From Rosellinia necatrix (Eukaryota; Ascomycota; Sordariomycetes; Xylariales; Xylariaceae), in assembly GCA_021209875.1 (NCBI GenBank), contig JAGYVD010000002.1:1364001-1428000 (forward strand): 64,000 nt of DNA, given 5' to 3'. A model generated the notes under the pieces. The model had not been told where the DNA came from and did not search any database. It worked only from the letters and a program-made list of their open reading frames with translations. Position 1 is the stretch's first letter. Every line of letters starts with the position of its first letter. Both the position numbers and the translations under genes were made by a program. Below, one piece after another: positions 50,976 through 60,975 of this stretch.

Positions 50976-51225
50976 TATAAAAGCTAGCGGCACGCAAAAT
51001 AATAATATTATATTACTAGCTACAGCTAATACAACAAGGATTTTAAATTAGGACTAATATATAACTTTAATTTTTTAGTTAGTAAAAAAAAAAGTAAAGC
51101 TAGTAATACAGCAGTTCGTAAATAAAGGCACAAGGGATCCAGTGGGTTATTAGTGGATCCCTAAGTGGGTCCGTAAGTAAGGTGATGTACTTCCGTATCT
51201 CAATCTGTACTCCTGTATCTTAACA
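50976..51225. repeat. Right LTR (250 bp) of the large element
   Basis: Direct copy of 34444-34693. Its outer (right) half from about 51,105 is nearly undecayed and contains GGGATCC...GGATCCC inverted repeats; its inner half is A/T-decayed. Confidence 0.92.
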
Positions 51226-51230
51226 CAACG

Positions 51231-51541
51231 CATAAAGGGGTGGAGGGCGATGCGCTGCAACCGTGATTTGGAAATATGATTGAATGATGGGGTTAATCTA
51301 CCGCGAATGTTACTTCGAAAAGCCCATTTTACGTGTATATGCTGTGAATTTTGGCCCAGCTGATCAGCTATGGCAGATGAGGCTCCAAGCTGCTTGTAGC
51401 CTTTAAGGGGCTAGATCCCTCCTGAGGCAAAACAAACTCCGCCTTGCTCTTGATATATTTGAGAATTCGTTCATTCAGAGTTTACATTCTTACCCACTAA
51501 CTCGAGGCAAGCCTTCACGATCTCCTGGCTAAATCTTCAAA
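51231..51541. other. Flank of the large element, no gene seen
   Basis: Normal base composition resumes immediately after the target duplication. Nothing recognisable is present. Confidence 0.5.
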
Positions 51542-52150
51542 GTGCCAAACCACAAAGACAAAGGCAAAGGCAAAGGCAAAGACAAGGCCAGGCCAAGGCC
51601 AAGCCCTACCCCGAGCCAAATCCGGAGTTTGTATAGGAGTAAGTTCCTTGCTAACAACACCTATGATTTTTCTGAGCTGACAAGCGTTTCGTACATGCAC
51701 CATCCCGTTGTCAAGCCCTGCTATGAAGAATGTACGAAGAACTCTTTCGAGAATGCTGTCAACACCTTGCGAGAAAACATCTTGCCATTATACTTCCCAC
51801 TTATGCAAGGCTATGGAATTGAGCATCAGGTGCGCCCTGCACCAGAAGTATAAAAGGAAAGCGCTAGTATTGTCATCCGATACGTGCGAAACGGGCAACT
51901 AAAGAATAATTAATTGAGGGCGAGCGTGTCAAGCACGAGGCCCCTAGCGACAAGTGGGCAGATGTGGTAGCATGGCCTGCTGGTTGCGTGTTGGCTGTGT
52001 GGGCATATAACCCAAATCCAGATGAGACGTCACATGGAACTGTCGCTATATTGCACTGATGGCGCTTCTACGTACTATGGCCCGGTGAAATGGGGTTGCT
52101 TGATGGCTCAGACACTGATGGGAATATCTACCATTTCGAACAATACAAAG
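51542..52150 (+). pseudogene. Broken gene of unknown family
   Basis: A 103-residue frame begins MPNHKDKGKGKGKDKARPRP and continues with protein-like sequence (YDFSELTSVSYMHHPVVKPC, then LYFPLMQGYGIEHQVRPAPE) to TAA at 51851. Shortly after, other frames read SIVIRYVRNGQLKNN, then VKHEAPSDKWADVVAWPAGC, LAVWAYNPNPDETSHG and WRFYVLWPGEMGLLDG, broken by stops and a frame change. The even amino-acid mix across three frames suggests a former gene with frameshift and nonsense damage, though unrecognised introns could explain part of it. I do not recognise the family. Confidence 0.45.
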
Positions 52151-52812
52151 TAGCTATGTATGTAATGCTCTGCTCAATTGTTCAAGATACACAATAGGAA
52201 AAAGGACGCACACTCTCAATTAGTTTCGGTTAGAGGAACTTTGGACCTTGCTCTCTATATTGTTACTTAAGTATCTAGGACACTTTCGTATATTTCATAC
52301 CTCATTTATTGTTAACTTGAGGCGTAGTAGCATAAGCTTCATATAATGGTTTATTTACATGCACCTAACCACTTTAAGTTTCAATCTCCAATTCAGATGA
52401 TACGGTCAATGATGGGCACAGCGACTGTGGCGCATGAATGGAGAAAGGAATTACTATATAGCCATGATAAGTATCCAATCGATCCAGCCATTCCTTACTT
52501 CGCTAGTCAATGCAAACATACACCTAGTTCTTGGAATTACCTATATCGGAGGTATCTCCCGACGACGTAGCGAACGTAAGATTCTCTGCCCAATGTATCA
52601 GATACTATTTCTACTTCTTGCCGAACGAACCCAAACCCTTTTACTACTAGTATATAGGCCAGGATCCCCCTCAGATGTCTTAGCATATAAAGGTCGTCAC
52701 GCCTCCTTCGAGCGCAGCCTACCCCGAGATTCTGTCTCTGGCTACTACATTCAACTGTGGTCAAATGCGTGGCGCAACATCTCACGCCATCGCTAGAAAA
52801 ACCAACTGTTCT

Positions 52813-53443
52813 TTAAAGCTTGCCGATAGCTTCGTCATAGGCGGCTATTATGGGCCTGTAAAGTTGTTCTGGATCACCAGTCGGAGTTCCAAAATTCAGT
52901 CTTGCTGTGTCACCAAACATTATCGACCTGATTATCAGACAGAACGGTGTAATAACATACAACGCCTCTGGGAATTCGTCTATGGTGTGTTCTAGTCTGT
53001 TCACAATCATGTCGCCTTCTTGAGCAGCTGCAATATACTTGAAGCCGCCGATTTCCCATCTCCGAAGAAGGCTCTCCTTAGGCGGTTTCTCTTCACCAGC
53101 AAATCTATTACTCCATGATTAGAACGCGCACATCCAAATCAATACGTAGAAGATCGACTTGAGATCGTGACAATAGGTATGGTCGGTCGTGAGCAGCACT
53201 TCCACTGCCATAAACTGCATCGTGCCAGTCTGCTGTCGGGAAGCCTGTCTATTTAATCCCGTCATGCGCTGTCATAATCCTCTTCAGCATCGCTTTCTGT
53301 TCGTTGCGCCAGCTCTTGAGCTCGAAAAACTTGTCCCAAAATCATCCTACATTCCAAAACGTGCATTTTGTAATCTCTTCAAAGAGCTCTCCTTCGGCAA
53401 TTTCACACGTTTTACTATCGGCGAGTTGACTCAAGCTGGTCAT
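52813..53443 (-). pseudogene. FunK1-type fungal protein kinase, C-terminal relic
   Basis: On the minus strand, from about 53270, one frame reads RQQTGTMQFMAVEVLL, then HTYCHDLKSIFYVLIWMCAF, a TAA stop (53121-53119), and continues in the same frame: SWSNRFAGEEKPPKESLLRR, YIAAAQEGDM, DEFPEALYVI, FGTPTGDPEQLYRPIIAAYD and a stop at 52813. HDLxSxFYVLxW and the LY-x-II-x-A-x-D end are hallmarks of FunK1 (PF17667), a fungus-specific kinase-like family expanded in ascomycetes and basidiomycetes. The ATP-binding and catalytic parts upstream are missing. A frame at 53443-53270 (ELFEEITKCTFWNVG, stop, FWDKFFELKSWRN) may be part of the same relic, but I cannot place it in the family. Confidence 0.8.
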
Positions 53444-55644
53444 AATAGGCGCTCTTTTAAATGTTAAAGCGATGCTAGATAAAAGGGGGGGCAAGCGGAC
53501 CGGGGGCGTTGATGAGGCTCAAAACCGCAGTCCAAATGATGGCGTCGGGGGGAGCTATCGGCAACATGGCGAATGAGAAGACGAAATTGGTCGAGGCTCA
53601 CCACGCCTTCTCGAACACGCTGTGGTATGGAGAATAGTTTGGCTCCCACATCGCCTATTCCATCGGGAGAAAGTTGACTGAATACATTCATTCACTCCTA
53701 GGTGCTTTGTAGGTCCAAATTGCGGTCCTTTTCCTGGTCATGTTAATACTACCTGAGACACGACATTTTGGCGGTGTCAGTCGGGTCGGTACCGCCCAGT
53801 TTCAACCCAACGACTGGGACACCATACTAATTGTGACCTTGGGAGCCAGGTTTCGAGAGCCGTTGCATACGTAATGTGACTAGGACAGGAACGCCTATCA
53901 AGTAGAGAGTGATATGTACAAGGGTGTGTGCGGGTTCGATCGAGGTTGAGCATATATTCATCGCCTCCAAATAAATGTCTCCTATTATAGTGGGTAGATG
54001 TAGCGAGAAGGAAAAAAAAACATAGAAGTATATATAATGCTTAGAATAGTTCTTCCTAGGTAAGTTCACAGTAGACCCGGACACCGGCTCACGTAGCTAA
54101 CGAAGACGTAGTCGTGCGCTGCCCATTACAGTTCTGAACGGCTGAACACTTATGGTTCCGATTAGTATACGTGAGGCTATGGTCATGTCGGTGTTTTAAG
54201 GCGTTGGGTTATGCCGAAGGACGATTTGGCCGAGAACGAACAACTTGGTGATGGACGGCTTTTTGCGGATCAAGAAGATAACCTTTCAGATGGAGAAGAC
54301 GAGTTAGTTGAAAATAGTTAGAAGATAAAAGTAGGTAGGTGTAGCAGAAGGTAGGTGTCAGTAGAATAAACTAAGGGTATAGCTTCCTAGTAAACGCCAT
54401 CTAGTCGCCAAGGTACGAATCAAGACTCGCTTCTGCAATATTATTTTATTTGGCTTCTATGGTTTTCCTGCCTGTCACATATGTTGCTGTACGTTGGCAG
54501 CAATATTTAGTATCACTAAACTCGAGGCTGGCCGCGAGAACCCAGATATTCCTTCCAATGACATTCGATGAACCTGATCCTGGCTCCGTCTGGTTTCGCC
54601 CCTGCGTTCTATCTCTCTAACGATCATGGTGCTAGGTGCGTATTTGATAATGGAGCTACGACTTTGATGAGACTAGAGACAGGCCTTATGCATTCCTACA
54701 CAGATGGCAGAGAAACAGAAACGCGCTTGTTGAATAGATATTACTGCTTAATCTGAAACCTTAAGTACCAACTGGTTTTGTATGATTAGTGGCAGATCAT
54801 TTAGTATCATATATTCATCCACAATCTTTCGTAACAATAGGTTCCAGATTCAATGTTACATATATCCTCTGACACATGCTTTCTACCCGGGTATATACAT
54901 TCATTTAAGTACAAATAAGGGCGAGGAGAACGAAATATTGCTAATCATAGGTATGCCGTTTTCCACGAGAAAGACAATAATACAAAAAAAAAAAAAATTG
55001 AAACATAAAAAGCATAGCCATGATGGCCCTCTCTGATATCCCTTGGTAACACGAACCACTAGCAATCGATGGCACTCATAAAAGACGTCATTACATTTTC
55101 AACTGCATATTAGTTTAATTCTGGACACTATGGAGATACGGTAAAGGAGCAACGCCGCTTATACAGCACTTCTATAACTCCCGCAAGAGAGCCTTCTCAC
55201 CATCAATATGCCAGCAGTTTATGTAAACTCCCCCAACAATAGACAAATTACAAAAGAGTTTTATATCGTAGTGATAGTTAGATTCGGTTGACCTCAAATA
55301 TCTTTGGCCCGAGATCAATTTCATTCTATATATGAGCGCTCAGAAGGGTGAATTACAGTGCCTATAATCCCCTAATCGCGTCTGATTTTGCGTAAGTAAG
55401 ATGTTTTAGGGGTCACTATAGAGGCTGAAGCTAACATTGTTCAAGTGAATAAGTGTAAACTCCCCCGAGATGATAAAATGCCATGATAATGATCTCGTAT
55501 CTCAACCATATAACATAAAAAGAGATTATCAGATAAATCAGATACCCTCACTGGCTGTTTATGCCACAATCCATCTGTGACAGCATATGCGTGGGTGTAA
55601 ATGGTTAAGTGTTCGACTTGATAAAGTTCCATTTTTGATATCTA
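53444..55644. other. Gene-free stretch
   Basis: Only short unrelated frames (for example 53691-53464 minus, 75 aa). Possibly more decayed coding DNA; nothing can be named. Confidence 0.45.
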
Positions 55645-55735
55645 GCAACGGTGGTGTTGTGGTATAGCGTTGCATTCCTATTCCGTGACAACTTCATAGC
55701 AGCTGTTAAATCAAGGTTTCGTTGAAAAGGCGGGG
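55645..55735 (+). pseudogene. Decayed tRNA-Gly-like sequence
   Basis: Starts GCAACGGTGGTGTTGTGGTA, close to the 5' half of fungal glycine tRNAs (A-box region TGGTGTTGTGG). An anticodon-loop-like TTCCTATTC follows. The T arm and acceptor 3' strand no longer pair, although CGTTG near 55,733 could match CAACG at the start. Non-functional, if the origin is right. Confidence 0.35.
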
Positions 55736-56056
55736 AGAGAGGCTCCTTGTCTAGCGAGTCCAAAGAAAGAGAACGAAAAGCTATCTGTTTAAGAGGCGCG
55801 TTACATTGGGCAGGTATTGAGAGCGGTGACTAACATACGAGACACCCCGCCGCCCCTCAGAGACATTCTGCTCGAAGTTACTCGCCGAGCGATATCATCG
55901 CAGCTGGCATATTTACGTTGCCTATTTTATCCTATGATTACATATACCCACACAACAATATCTGCGGAGCGAAATTAAGTAAGCAGCATCAGAAACGCGT
56001 TGATGCGATAGGAGCCCACGACGTAGATCTGAGCGAAGCGGTCGGCGTCGGTGGAA

Positions 56057-56078
56057 ACGGCGGGGCATACCCCGCCGT
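56057..56078. repeat. Perfect 9-bp GC-rich inverted repeat
   Basis: ACGGCGGGG and its complement CCCCGCCGT separated by CATA. It could be a terminator-like hairpin or a chance palindrome. Confidence 0.6.
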
Positions 56079-56947
56079 CGCGGTTCAGAGCTCAAGTTGA
56101 GGTTTGGTAGTCATTGCTAGGATTTTGGAAGCGGCAGGTTGGCATCCAGACAATTAGCCGACGAGCCATCTTTGAAGACATTGAAAGGAGACAATTTTGA
56201 AACCCTTGCCCTGATAGTAGCCGATGTATTAATAATTACAAGGTAGCCCTTAATAAGTAATTATCACCCACCCCCTGAAACCCAATATTACTACTGGCAT
56301 ACTTTCCAAAAAAAAAAAAAAATAGAGCGAGAGAAAGAGTTATTCATTTAGGCCAAGTTGGTATTAGCTCAATTAATAACAGGTGAGACAAGAGAGAAAA
56401 GCTACCTTTCATCTACGCGCTTATCCCACAAGAGTTGATTTGGTACGAGTAGCATTGTCGCACATAATCGTCCTAAAGTGTGGCAATTCCAACTCAGCGT
56501 ATAAAGATTCTCGGCGGTCAAGTTGTTGGCTTGATCACGTTCTAGTTTTCGCGTCGTGTACCAGCATAGCGTTGCAGTTTTGTTTGCGATACGAAGCGGG
56601 TTCTTGCCCGCCAAGCATGTACTTGTGAGGTCTAGAAATTGGTAGGTAATGAGAATTCAGCAACCCCCAAGTGCCAGAATTGGTACCGATGCCAGCACAA
56701 ACCGGCTCAATCCCATGTCTAATTCTTGTTCTACCATCCCACGACGAAATTATTCTGCAACGATCCATACAATATGGATTATTCCAAGGCCGCGCTGCAT
56801 CGGCTGCATGCCAAGGCATGGCTAGCAGCACCGAAATCCGGATTCCCCATCAGCATCGTACGGTTGACATTCAAGAAAATCCGTCAATAGAGCGGGAGAC
56901 AATTTCACGTTCGAGGTAGCATTCCTCCATTGTCTACTATATCGGGA

Positions 56948-56956
56948 TATATAAAA
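56948..56956 (+). promoter_or_regulatory. TATA box of the hydrophobin gene
   Basis: TATATAAAA lies about 70 bases before the start codon at 57027, a usual place for strongly regulated fungal genes such as hydrophobins. Confidence 0.6.
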
Positions 56957-57026
56957 CCGACAGAATCTCCCCAAGGTCAAGTGGTCTAGACGATATTAAT
57001 ACGCATCCACCATCAGATCATTAATT

Positions 57027-57649
57027 ATGCAGCTCCTCCCAGCAATCGCCATCGCTTACCTTGGCGTAGCTTGGGCCTTGCCCTCCCCGATGGAGAGGCA
57101 GCTCTATTTCCCTTGCACCAGCAGTGACATTTTCAATAGTGCTTGGTGCTGTAAGCGAGGACTTCTCGGTGACGTGTCGTCGTACGCCCCTCCTTTTCGA
57201 TATCTCTGAAGCGTTTTTTCTAGGGTTTTGATTTCCAAAAGCTATAAAACTCGTGTGATAGCTAATTTTCGATTTGAATAGATGCCAAATAGGTGAGAGA
57301 ATACTATTTATATACAACCTTTTTCATTCCTGGTTTCCGAATGCATTACTGATCATTACAATAGCTATACTGCCTCTTAGCGACAAAAATTTCCAAGACC
57401 AATGCGGTTTCTTTGATAAGACGGCCGTCTGCTGCATACGCCCTCTGTTGATTGTCAGTTAATTGATTATTCGCCTAGTATGGGAACCTCGTGCTGATTT
57501 CTATGATGACACAGGGTATACCACCAACACTCTGTATCCCCGTGTCGGCTAGACTTGCCTCATCCGAACAGACGCCTGAAAATGTATCCGAAGGCAAGCT
57601 TGAAGTTACGTCCGAGGTTACTTCCGAAACCACGCCTGAAGGCAAGTAA
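57027..57649 (+). CDS. Class II hydrophobin with 11-nt microexon and C-terminal extension
   Basis: Four exons (57027-57181, 57282-57292, 57365-57453, 57515-57649) give 129 residues. Donors are GTACGC, GTGAGA and GTCAGT; acceptors AATAG, AATAG and ACACAG. Residues 1-17 look like a signal peptide. All eight cysteines of the class II pattern then appear: C30, CC at 41-42, C53 (encoded only by the microexon), C69, CC at 78-79 and C92. Spacing C-x8-CC between the fifth and sixth/seventh is canonical; the others deviate by one or two residues (10, 10, 15 and 12). NFQDQC before C69 matches the family. Class II hydrophobins are secreted amphipathic proteins that coat spores and hyphae. After the last cysteine comes an unusual S/T/E tail with SEGKLEVTSEVTSE and TPEGK. 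Confidence 0.78.
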
Positions 57650-57898
57650 TGCTACAACTAGGCTAGGTGGCGGTGGCGTAATGGACTATGGTGGGGTGCA
57701 TTTTGTAATCAATATCACCGAGTTCAGCAGTACGCAATTATAGATTGTCAGATCCTACTATTTAGTTATCGATGTCGTCGTATCAATTCCCAATTATTAA
57801 CAACTATGAAAAATAAAATCCTGGCAGTTTTCCTGGTTCCATAGCTTGATCTATCAATCAAGAGATGCAGTCTTATTTATCCGATCCTCCAAATCGCG
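57650..57898. other. Short gap between convergent hydrophobin and pseudogene
   Basis: About 250 bases shared by the 3' ends of the hydrophobin and the broken membrane-protein gene. No distinct feature is seen. Confidence 0.5.
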
Positions 57899-59370
57899 TC
57901 ACAATAGCTGTTTTATTAGCTCTCGCCCCGTAGCCGAAACTCTCTCCAACTTGACGCATTCATCGCCTTGTGTCTCTAGATATGATCCCACAATGTAGTC
58001 ATTAGCATTATCACCCTTTTGAAGAGTCGAGGATAGTTCTTCTGAGATTGTATGCCATATGTTATTCACGCGCGAGCATTGAGCTTGCCGAATTAACAAG
58101 ACAGCGATAATCGTAACATAGCTCAGATGGGCGGTGATAAGGTCGAAAACGGTATCGAAGCCGCCATAGCTGCCTTGCCGACCACATGGCCTAGGTGTCC
58201 GTACTATTTTAGTAGAACGGATAGTCACTTCACGTGGATGATGGGACGCGTCTACTCCAAAAAACCACTAAACATCGCTGGTATCGTAGTTTTGTGATGT
58301 CAAAGACCAGTGACTCTCCGGCTCTGTCAATATACTCTCAGCCGTAATATGGACTTATTACCAATCCATATTAAACGCTACAAAGCAAGCTAATACGTTA
58401 AGGCAGCGACCAAGAACCAGTTCGAAGCTGATCTGTCACAGTTCACACTGCTGGTAGTTCCAGAAATGACTTATGTTATTGCACAAGGAGGGAAAACTCC
58501 TCGCTTTGTCAGTCGCCAGCTACTCGCTTCTTTTATATACAGTATTCTGGCCCGTGCCCTAGTGGGGTCCTTAGGTTAGAACTAGTTCCGTGACATGATC
58601 CATCCACCATAAATTTCACTATTTCCAAGTGTCCCAGTCTTCTTCTCTTAAATTTGTTGTGACTACCATGTAAATAGTCAAATTCGGTGACCAAGGTTCT
58701 TGCACGGGCTGCCATTGCGGGCTCAAGTTACTTTCCCACCATTTCCCGCCTACTCCTCCGGGGGTGAAGACTATAGATACCTAGGCATTTCCGGCTGTCA
58801 ACGGTATCCCACATGTAAAAGGCGCTTCCTGGCATTCGGGCGAAGTACATGGCGATTTGGGAGAAACTCCAGCGGCCGCAAGGGTCTTAGCAAAATGTAG
58901 ACGCCCTATCAGAAGTGCACTATGTTTGATAATTTTGGTCAATGCCACTAGCTTGTAAAACTTGTCCATCACCGGCCGCATGCATGCAACTCACAAGTCA
59001 AGTATCATAATATTTCCGTCAAGTTGCCTGGTTGCGGTGCGTCCGTTACGCTCTGCGTATGGCAGCAGCCCTCTCTGTACAAGAGCTGTATTACTAGGAC
59101 CTTCCGAATTCGGAGCCGCATCAGGATCAGGTGGCACTTCACCAAACATTTTATATTGTGGTATCTGGTTAAGGAACCTCTGTTAACCGTGATGAAGACG
59201 TCATCTTCGTTGTTCGTCGACCGGTTAGGGATTTGGATTGGCATTTTATCGCCTACGATAACGAAATCATGTAAGTCGAAAAGGAGAATCGTGGACGAGA
59301 ACTGGATAGCCAATGAGGCTGTGAAGATAGATAAGAGCACCGAAAATTCCATAAGATGAAAGATGGCCAT
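57899..59370 (-). pseudogene. Broken gene for an uncharacterised fungal membrane protein
   Basis: On the minus strand, from ATG 59370: MAIFHLMEFSVLLSIFTASL (membrane helix), then QFSSTILLFDLHDFVIVGD. A frame change near 59190 leads to PQYKMFGEVPPDPDAAPNSE and ALVQRGLLPYAERNGRTATR. A likely intron with GTGAGT donor follows, then LHFAKTLAAAGVSPKSPCTS and PECQEAPFTCGIPLTAGNA. An in-frame TAG (58783-58781) precedes VSIVFTPGGVGGKWWESNLS and IYMVVTTNLREEDWDTWK, stopped at about 58,620. The last frame (58228-57899) has a helix (YVTIIAVLLI) and a tail RQAQCSRVNNIWHTISEELS. The order of N-terminal helix, cysteine-rich ectodomain and C-terminal helix resembles a large uncharacterised ascomycete membrane family. 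I cannot name its function. Confidence 0.65.
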
Positions 59371-60071
59371 CTTAGAGACCATAAACCTCTGAAGCCTCAT
59401 TGGTCCACCGTTAATGCCTCGAAGTATTGAGAAGTAAGATGTTTGAGACTGGTGTTGAAGTAGGGGATTGTGACTGGGTTATTAGGGAAGTGGATATTAA
59501 GGGGCTAAATTGGCCCTAGTGGTATAAAAAGAGCGCGCAAGATCGTCTATGTAAATTTTGAACCCCCACTTCTCCTGCTAGTTGTTTGGCATCGATGATT
59601 TCTGTGGATTATTTCAATTAACTTCTATATTTCCGTATCTCCTTGATCAGCTGGTTCTCCATGCGCGCGAATGATGCATCTTACATTTGGAAGCGTAAGG
59701 GCGACTTATCTCCAATAGAACCGCTAACGTCACTCTTATTATTATAGGTGGTTCACTCCAGTGTATGAATCGTAGAGCGCTATCTGCCTCCAGCCATATG
59801 TGGCTAAGGCAACCAGAGAAACACAAGGAAGTTGAGTACGGCTAAAATCCCTAAATGGCCGCCTATTATGGCGACAAGTATTTTTTAATAAGACATAAAA
59901 AGGTTGTTTTAATAATGATATATATAATAGTTACAATAGTGGAAACCAGTTTAAAGCCTAATCATTGTTGCACCAGTCACAAGGAAGAAGTCAAGGCTCT
60001 AGTAATAAGTGATGTATTGCACAAAAAATCTAGAGATAATAAAGGAAATAGTATATCAATCATCTTCATTC
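59371..60071. other. Gene-free stretch with a dispersed short repeat
   Basis: Contains 59688-59730, a diverged copy of 34122-34164 (see findings). An 80-aa frame at 59855-60097 has no recognisable protein features. Confidence 0.45.
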
Positions 60072-60478
60072 GGTTAAATAGGGGTAATTTTGAATAAGTA
60101 TTTTAAAGAGTTGTCTTAGGCTAACAAGCAACCGTAATTATGACGTAACATATGGAGTGATATCCAGAGTGACGTGATACACAGATGTAAAGGGGCGCAA
60201 AGGGCTACGCGCCAAGGCAACCGTAGCCCGAACATTAGCCGAAAAGGGCATATCGGGAGGGTTCGCACCTAAGGAATAAACCTCTCAGATAGAAGTATCC
60301 CATCAATACTACATCTTGGAACCGGAGATCACCTTGCGAAGCGACTGCGATGAGACCGCCTACCGCACCCTGACAATAGAGTGACGTCCAGAATAACGTG
60401 ATGTATGAAGTGACGTACGAATTACGAACTACCTAGATATTTTAACATACGGCTATTTTTCTCTAGTACACCTCTAAA
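60072..60478. repeat. Dispersed repeat copy 1, interrupted
   Basis: Segments 60072-60182 and 60378-60478 match consecutive parts of 60783-60975. They share GTAATTATGACGTA-, ATATGGAGTGA-, GTCCAGA- and TTTTAACATA-type blocks, with mostly transition differences. About 195 bases between them (60183-60377, containing AAGGGGCGCAAAGGGC) have no counterpart in the other copy and look inserted. Confidence 0.65.
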
Positions 60479-60782
60479 TTCTAGGCAACACAGGTACAAG
60501 CCAGGTGCGTAAGCGCGGTTTCATTTAGGGACCGAATTACATAAGAGGGAGAGTAGTTATTATAATAGTCTGTATACTGGCCGGTTAGGAAAGCTGTTAT
60601 ATATTCAAAGGTTGTTATATAGCTAGACTTCTATATAAATGGACATAAAGCCCTAGATACTTTTATAAATAAATAAATTACTAGATCTTTGGTTGATTAG
60701 TATCGCACTATAAATCTATACAGTAATCATTATACCTCCATGTATATGATGTGTAGATAACTAAGAAGCGAGTTTTTAGTTC

Positions 60783-60975
60783 AAATAAGGGTGATTTTAA
60801 AACATGTCTAGTGGTTGTCCTGGGCTGACAGGGAAGCGTAATTATAACGTAGGGAGTGACATATGGAGTGGTGTCCAGAGTGATGTAATGTGTGGAGTAA
60901 TATATGGAGTGACGTACAGAATAACATATAGATTACGGACTACCTGGGGATTTTAACATATATTCCTCTCGAGTA
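60783..60975. repeat. Dispersed repeat copy 2
   Basis: About 190 bp, uninterrupted, built partly from internal GGAGTGACRTA-like subrepeats. Ends are not sharply defined. Possibly a remnant of transposon end sequence. Confidence 0.65.

Larger units (their letters stand above)
34444..51225. mobile_element. 16.8-kb RIP-destroyed LTR element with 5-bp target duplication
   Basis: Two direct repeats of exactly 250 bp, 34444-34693 and 50976-51225, frame the A/T-saturated block. Each is flanked outside by the same five bases, CAACG (34439-34443 and 51226-51230), as integrase leaves. Ends are TG...CA once C-to-T/G-to-A decay is allowed for (TGTAAGGG start in the left copy, CTTAACA end in the right). 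Inside, no coding frame survives: residual C and G are few and mostly in GC or CG steps. Two younger insertions are nested at 36326 and 40575. Even without them about 14.8 kb remains, larger than usual Ty1/Ty3-type elements, so further unrecognised nested repeats are likely. The orientation and superfamily cannot be read. Confidence 0.88.
55736..57026. other. Intergenic region upstream of the hydrophobin
   Basis: No gene supported. It includes a perfect GC-rich hairpin at 56057-56078 and an A-run at about 56,307. Confidence 0.5.
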
